Source: Hydromonas sp. (GTDB taxonomy: Bacteria > Pseudomonadota > Gammaproteobacteria > Burkholderiales > Burkholderiaceae). From it: 34,354 nucleotides of DNA. The number at the start of each line of letters is the position of its first letter. Position 1 is the stretch's first letter. Where the stretch lies: the NCBI GenBank assembly GCA_017495165.1, contig JAFEII010000021.1, forward strand, positions 1 through 34,354. Direction: 5' to 3'. Shown piece by piece: positions 28,592 to 34,354 of the stretch. A program made the position numbers and the translations under genes. The notes under the pieces were generated by a model. It did not search any database. It was not told the origin of the DNA and worked only from the letters and a program-made list of their open reading frames with translations.

Positions 28592-29136
28592 TATTTTGCA
28601 CTCTTTGCCGCGTCTTTTTTCAACCACGCTTCGAGCATGTGGGGCTGCAACGCATCGTATGTTTCAAACGGTTGATGAATCCACGGGCTGTTGTCGAGCA
28701 AATCCACGCAATAATCAGGCTCTTGGGTCGCGCAACCTTTGCGCCACAAAACAGCCGAGCGGACTTCATCAACGGTTGGGTAGTTTTCTTGCAAATAATC
28801 TTTGACCGCGGCCAGCGTCACGCCCGTGTCAATCAAATCATCCACCAGCAACACACGCCCAGCCAACTCGCCTTGGGTGATGGAAATATTTTTACCAATG
28901 TACAACTCGCCTTGCGCCATGCCCACCGCTTCGCGGTATGAGCTGGTGGACAACACCGCCAGCGGCTTGTCAAAAATACGGCACAGCACATTGCCTGCGA
29001 CCAAGCCGCCACGGGCAAGGCACAGCACAACGTCAAACGTCCAGCCTGATTCGTGTACCTGCAATGCCAATCGTTCAATCATGCGGTGGTAGCCTTGCCA
29101 GTCAACGTATAAATCGGTTTCAGTGGTGCTTTGCAT
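28591..29136 (-). CDS. Purine phosphoribosyltransferase (hpt-like)
   Basis: A 181-residue type I phosphoribosyltransferase. The PRPP loop VLLVDDLIDTGVT is at 95-107, and LCLARGGLVAG (38-48) holds the pyrophosphate-binding loop. It probably salvages hypoxanthine, guanine or xanthine, which fits its place 24 bases after purA, but the base specificity cannot be read from sequence. ATG 29136 has AAGGAATAAACG upstream. Coupled by TAATG overlap to the DUF2788 gene. Confidence 0.88.
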   Translation of the reverse strand: MQSTTETDLYVDWQGYHRMIERLALQVHESGWTFDVVLCLARGGLVAGNVLCRIFDKPLAVLSTSSYREAVGMAQGELYIGKNISITQGELAGRVLLVDDLIDTGVTLAAVKDYLQENYPTVDEVRSAVLWRKGCATQEPDYCVDLLDNSPWIHQPFETYDALQPHMLEAWLKKDAAKSAK

Positions 29137-29160
29137 CGTTTATTCCTTTATGGGTGCGGG

Positions 29161-31681
<2,521 letters not shown>

Positions 31682-31700
31682 AATATTCGTAAATCCCATA

Positions 31701-31740
31701 AAAAAACGTGCCGTTTTCAAAGTGAAAAGACACGTTTTTT
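31701..31740 (-). terminator. Leader hairpin immediately upstream of hisZ
   Basis: AAAAAACGTG (31701-31710) pairs with CACGTTTTTT (31731-31740). Inside it, TTTTCA pairs with TGAAAA around AAG. On the minus strand the stem ends in TTTTTTT and the hisZ ATG follows about 20 bases later. It may be the terminator of the upstream gene or an attenuator. Confidence 0.6.
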
Positions 31741-31850
31741 AATTTTTTAAACCGCAATGAATCTTGCGGTCAGCTTTTCCACGCTATTTTATGGCAAAAC
31801 GGTTAAAAACTCACGTTTTTTATTTGCATACGCACAGATTCAGGCGCTGA

Positions 31851-31883
31851 GATGCGGCTTTTCTTCAAACCGCATCATTTTTT
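31851..31883 (+). terminator. Plus-strand terminator-like hairpin in the hisZ upstream gap
   Basis: GATGCGG (31851-31857) pairs with CCGCATC (31870-31876), with an inner TTT/AAA, then ATTTTTTG on the plus strand. No plus-strand gene precedes it, so it is unexplained. The rest of the gap (31741-31934) shows a small ACCGCAA/TTGCGGT hairpin at 31751-31770 and no convincing open frame. Confidence 0.4.
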
Positions 31884-31934
31884 GTCCATGACAATCAAGC
31901 CAAAGGTTTTGCCGCCCAGCAAATAATGACCGTT

Positions 31935-32483
31935 TTAAGCCAGTTTGGTTTTTGTTAGCGTTTTTTTTATTTTAATGATGATGCCCATGAGGATGATCAG
32001 ATAAGTCATGCTTGATAGCACCCATTTAAACGAGTTGACGCCTGAACCCAATGCAACCAAACTTTCGGACATTGGGCTTACATTTAAATAGACTTCCAGC
32101 ATCAACAATTCAAGGCCATTCTCTGCCCAATCGGCAACCATACCAAGCATAGGAACAATTAAAAGCAGACGCTTGTTATGAAAAAAGTAAGCAATCCAAA
32201 ATGCACACATTAAAGTGTAAATAACTGCAAAAATTGCGTCCCAAATTTGAAGGAACTCCCTATAACAAACAAGTTGCTCCAGAGTCCTTGATTCAAAAAA
32301 ACTTTGAACCATTTTTACAGTGTAAGAAAAAGAAACGCCCAATGAGTTTGCCCCAGCATCGACTTTAAAGCAGCCACTCAAAGGAACTAAAATATATGTT
32401 AAGTACAAGAAAAAAACCAACGTAAAACCTATAGCCAAATATAGGGTTCGATTATTCTTAAAATGTGTCATTGTTCTGTTCAT
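31935..32483 (-). CDS. Membrane protein of unknown function
   Basis: A 182-residue protein that I do not recognise. Hydrophobic stretches at about 14-36, 80-102, 105-118 and 152-172 suggest four membrane segments. Two cysteines (38 and 73) lie in the large loop after the first helix, which is probably periplasmic. An acidic motif ADWAENGLELL (about 117-127) borders the third segment. The start ATG 32483 is chosen for the AAGG site upstream; the open frame reaches back to 32573 but lacks a start signal there. AT-rich compared with hisZ and purA, with little operon context, so possibly acquired. Confidence 0.65.
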   Translation of the reverse strand: MNRTMTHFKNNRTLYLAIGFTLVFFLYLTYILVPLSGCFKVDAGANSLGVSFSYTVKMVQSFFESRTLEQLVCYREFLQIWDAIFAVIYTLMCAFWIAYFFHNKRLLLIVPMLGMVADWAENGLELLMLEVYLNVSPMSESLVALGSGVNSFKWVLSSMTYLIILMGIIIKIKKTLTKTKLA

Positions 32484-32651
32484 TTTTATTGCCTTATTAA
32501 AACCTTTGCACAGCCCGAACACGCTAGGCTGAAATACAAAAGTTAGGTTTAGAGAGGGTTTTGCACAACCCATTAACTGTTAAATCAGCCGCCACTATTT
32601 ATTGAGGCGGAAAAATGACGAGCCATGTGGCTTTTTCATGCTTTTTACCTA

Positions 32652-32684
32652 AAAAAATGGTTCGGGAAACCCGAACCATTTTTT
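32652..32684 (-). terminator. Terminator after the TpgA-like gene
   Basis: A perfect 15-base stem (32652-32666 with 32670-32684; core GGTTCGGG/CCCGAACC) has an AAA loop, with A and T runs at the base, so it can act both ways. A second perfect 10-base inverted repeat, ACAACAAAGT/ACTTTGTTGT, lies at 32700-32727 between it and the stop codon. Confidence 0.85.
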
Positions 32685-32742
32685 CAAATCACAAAAATCA
32701 CAACAAAGTGGTTTTTTACTTTGTTGTGCAAAGGTCTCAACA

Positions 32743-33516
32743 TTACTTCGCAGAACCCTCAATTGCGATGTCAACACGACGATTCGGTTGCAAACATGCA
32801 ATGACCGCTTTAGATGCAGGGCCAGCACATGTCACTGTCGGTTGGCTTGAGCCCACACCCTGAGTAACAATCAAATTACTGGCGATGCCCTGAGCAGCCA
32901 AATATTGTTTCACCGTGTTGGCGCGATTTTGAGACAACACCATGTTTTTAGCATCAGAACCAATACGGTCTGTATGACCCGTAATCACAATAGACTTTAG
33001 GTTATAGCCATCGCGGATTTGCTGAGCCAAGCGGTTGAGTTTTTCTTTGCCAACAGGTTGCAAGTCATTAAAAGTCGAACCCCCAAACGCAAACAAACCA
33101 TCCGCACCCAAAGAAACATTTTGAACAGGTTTGGCCTGAGGCTGAGACGGATTCACATACGCCTCACAAGACTTCTCACGCCAAAAAAGCCCCTTAACCC
33201 GAGTGTCTTTATCATATTGAACCTGATACTGACAGGTGACATAAGGCCCACCCACTTTACCCGTGTAAAAGTTAAATGCATAATTCCATATTTTTGAGTT
33301 ACCAATACCTTCTGAATAATGCGGATTACCGATCAACAAACGCACTTGATCCTTGTTTTGCCCAAACGCAACTTTTTGTAAATCGGCGATGTTGACAAAA
33401 TCACCCGTCTTTAAATAAGTCGCATCCAAGTCTGGGAACGACACGGGCGCAGCATCTTCAGCCCAAACCGCTGTGTTGATCAATACGCCAAACAGCGCAA
33501 CATATAATTTCTTCAT
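32743..33516 (-). CDS. SmpA/OmlA-OmpA fusion, TpgA-like peptidoglycan-binding protein
   Basis: A 257-residue periplasmic protein. Signal peptide 1-19 ends AVWA before ED. Residues about 38-120 resemble the SmpA/OmlA (BamE-like) fold (LQKVAFGQNKDQVRLLIGNPHY, here spread over 47-67). Residues 140-255 are an OmpA C-terminal domain: TGHTDRIGS with Asp183 and RAN with Arg198, the pair that binds diaminopimelate in this family, and NRRVDI. This two-domain order is that of TpgA, which anchors the Acinetobacter trimeric autotransporter AtaA to peptidoglycan. Here too it lies directly downstream of a trimeric autotransporter gene. ATG 33516 has AAGGAAG. Function by homology and context only. Confidence 0.82.
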   Translation of the reverse strand: MKKLYVALFGVLINTAVWAEDAAPVSFPDLDATYLKTGDFVNIADLQKVAFGQNKDQVRLLIGNPHYSEGIGNSKIWNYAFNFYTGKVGGPYVTCQYQVQYDKDTRVKGLFWREKSCEAYVNPSQPQAKPVQNVSLGADGLFAFGGSTFNDLQPVGKEKLNRLAQQIRDGYNLKSIVITGHTDRIGSDAKNMVLSQNRANTVKQYLAAQGIASNLIVTQGVGSSQPTVTCAGPASKAVIACLQPNRRVDIAIEGSAK

Positions 33517-33559
33517 AATTTCTTCTTCCTTGAGTTAAAAACGTTTAAACAATTGAGTC

Positions 33560-33593
33560 ACTGCAAAAACGCCCGCTTGGACGTTTTTGCAGT
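33560..33593. terminator. Hairpin between the autotransporter and TpgA-like genes
   Basis: ACTGCAAAAACG (33560-33571) pairs perfectly with CGTTTTTGCAGT (33582-33593), with a 10-base loop. The T-tract follows on the plus strand (TTTTGG), not in the direction of the flanking genes. On the minus strand it may act as a partial terminator or an mRNA-stability element between the two cistrons. Confidence 0.45.
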
Positions 33594-33610
33594 TTTTGGC
33601 CAACTGTGAA

Positions 33611-34354
33611 TTATTTGTCCCCAATAATCCACTCAACCCCAGCACCCGCGGCCATACCGTTGCGACTTGCCGAGACACCACCGGTTAAACTCCAGCGGCC
33701 ATTATCAGCGGTTCTGCGAGCGCTTACTGCCATCGCTGCCTCACCTCTAAAGTAGCCAACCCCCAGTTTCATGACGGTTTTACCAGGTGGCGTTAATGCG
33801 GGCGGTTGCAAGGCAATGGCTGCGGCCACACCTGCGGAGAGTTTTTCATCCAAATCATTGATTTTGTAATCAATATTGGCTTGAGAATCCCTCAATTGGC
33901 TGACATTCACCGCATCCGTAGGCGCAGCACCGGCAGCAACATTGGTGATGCGACGTTCAGCACCAGCCGAGCCCACCGAAACCTCACCAACAGGTGCCAG
34001 ACCCACGGCTCCACCACCAGGGTTATAAGCAGCCTGACCCAAAGTCGAACCATTTGCCACAGAATTCGAACCCAATGCCACAGAGTTACTTTGTGACGCA
34101 TTGGCATTGGTACCAATCGCAATCGAATTTGTACCACTTGAGGTTGCACCATAACCTTGAGCAATCGAACCATCACCCGAAGCCACTGCTTTAGGTCCAA
34201 TCGCAATTGAGTTTTGACCCAACGCTTGTGAATCGGCCTCAGTAGAGTTTGCATGGAAGTACTTCGTACCACTGTTGTAAACATTCGAAATCGAGGTTGA
34301 CAACGAATTGTAGTTATTCACCACCGTCGTCGACAAAGACGCCACCGAGCTGTT
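33611..34354 (-). CDS. Trimeric autotransporter adhesin (YadA/Hia type), C-terminal part
   Basis: The open frame continues past the right edge, so only the last 247 residues are seen; a GTG at 34345 is internal, not the start. Head repeats of the YadA type (SIAIGPKAVASG, SIAIGTNANAS, SVALGSNSVANG) lead to a neck (ERRITNVAAGAAPTDAVNVSQLR) and a short coiled stalk (about 30 residues). The final 80 residues are the four-strand YadA anchor: VMKLGVGYFRGEAAMAVSARR, SLTGGVSASRNGMAAGAGVEW. Three chains form one outer-membrane barrel (type Vc secretion). The ending is GDK rather than an aromatic residue. It probably forms an operon with the TpgA-like gene, 94 bases downstream. Confidence 0.93.
   Translation of the reverse strand, partial: NSSVASLSTTVVNNYNSLSTSISNVYNSGTKYFHANSTEADSQALGQNSIAIGPKAVASGDGSIAQGYGATSSGTNSIAIGTNANASQSNSVALGSNSVANGSTLGQAAYNPGGGAVGLAPVGEVSVGSAGAERRITNVAAGAAPTDAVNVSQLRDSQANIDYKINDLDEKLSAGVAAAIALQPPALTPPGKTVMKLGVGYFRGEAAMAVSARRTADNGRWSLTGGVSASRNGMAAGAGVEWIIGDK

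Noticed and set aside
34345-34345. Start codon of the trimeric autotransporter at 34345
   Set aside because: The codon is GTG, has no ribosome site or signal peptide after it, and the frame continues to the window edge.

Overview
The window reads as a chromosomal contig from a betaproteobacterium, most likely order Burkholderiales. The evidence is the conserved cell-envelope run frr-uppS-cdsA-dxr-rseP-bamA-skp-lpxD-fabZ-lpxA-lpxB-rnhB-rRNA methyltransferase, the hisZ-purA-phosphoribosyltransferase-DUF2788 run, and a UbiM-type ubiquinone hydroxylase. Base composition is moderate, with AT-richer islands near both ends. I cannot name the genus. No tRNA, rRNA, CRISPR array or intact transposase was seen.

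Layout. (1) 1-78 is not genomic DNA: it is an Illumina/Nextera (Tn5) adapter fused to the contig end, so the RTX gene that starts at 3130 is cut off. (2) 79-4960 is an RTX island on the minus strand: a large calcium-binding RTX protein, a small multi-span membrane protein 12 bases upstream of it, and a start-less fragment that repeats 740 bases of the RTX gene almost perfectly. (3) 5002-7008 encodes a family I.3 RTX lipase; no type I exporter is present. (4) 7197-20441 is a long minus-strand run covering ribosome recycling, undecaprenyl-PP, CDP-diacylglycerol and isoprenoid synthesis, site-2 protease, outer-membrane protein assembly and lipid A synthesis. Many junctions overlap as ATGA, TGATG or TAATG. 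(5) 20660-27184 is a set of metabolic and transport genes: AEC carrier, glutaryl-CoA dehydrogenase, UbiM (minus strand), an MtaD-like deaminase and a UhpT-like sugar-phosphate antiporter. (6) 27465-31681 (minus) holds hisZ, purA, a phosphoribosyltransferase, DUF2788 and an EamA exporter. (7) 31935-34354 (minus) is a surface island: an unknown membrane protein, an OmpA/SmpA fusion resembling TpgA, and the C-terminal end of a trimeric autotransporter that runs off the window.

How the genes work together. The central block is a coherent envelope-biogenesis operon. Dxr, UppS and CdsA supply lipid precursors. FabZ, LpxD, LpxA and LpxB build lipid A. Skp and BamA insert outer-membrane proteins, including adhesins such as the one at the right edge. 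RseP links envelope stress to transcription. The edges hold accessory surface and secreted proteins.

The most notable points are the adapter chimera, the RTX/membrane-protein pair with its truncated near-identical cassette, the AtaA-TpgA-like pair, a family of paired extragenic palindromes (18888, 20511, 27350), and terminator-like hairpins placed directly before uppS and hisZ.
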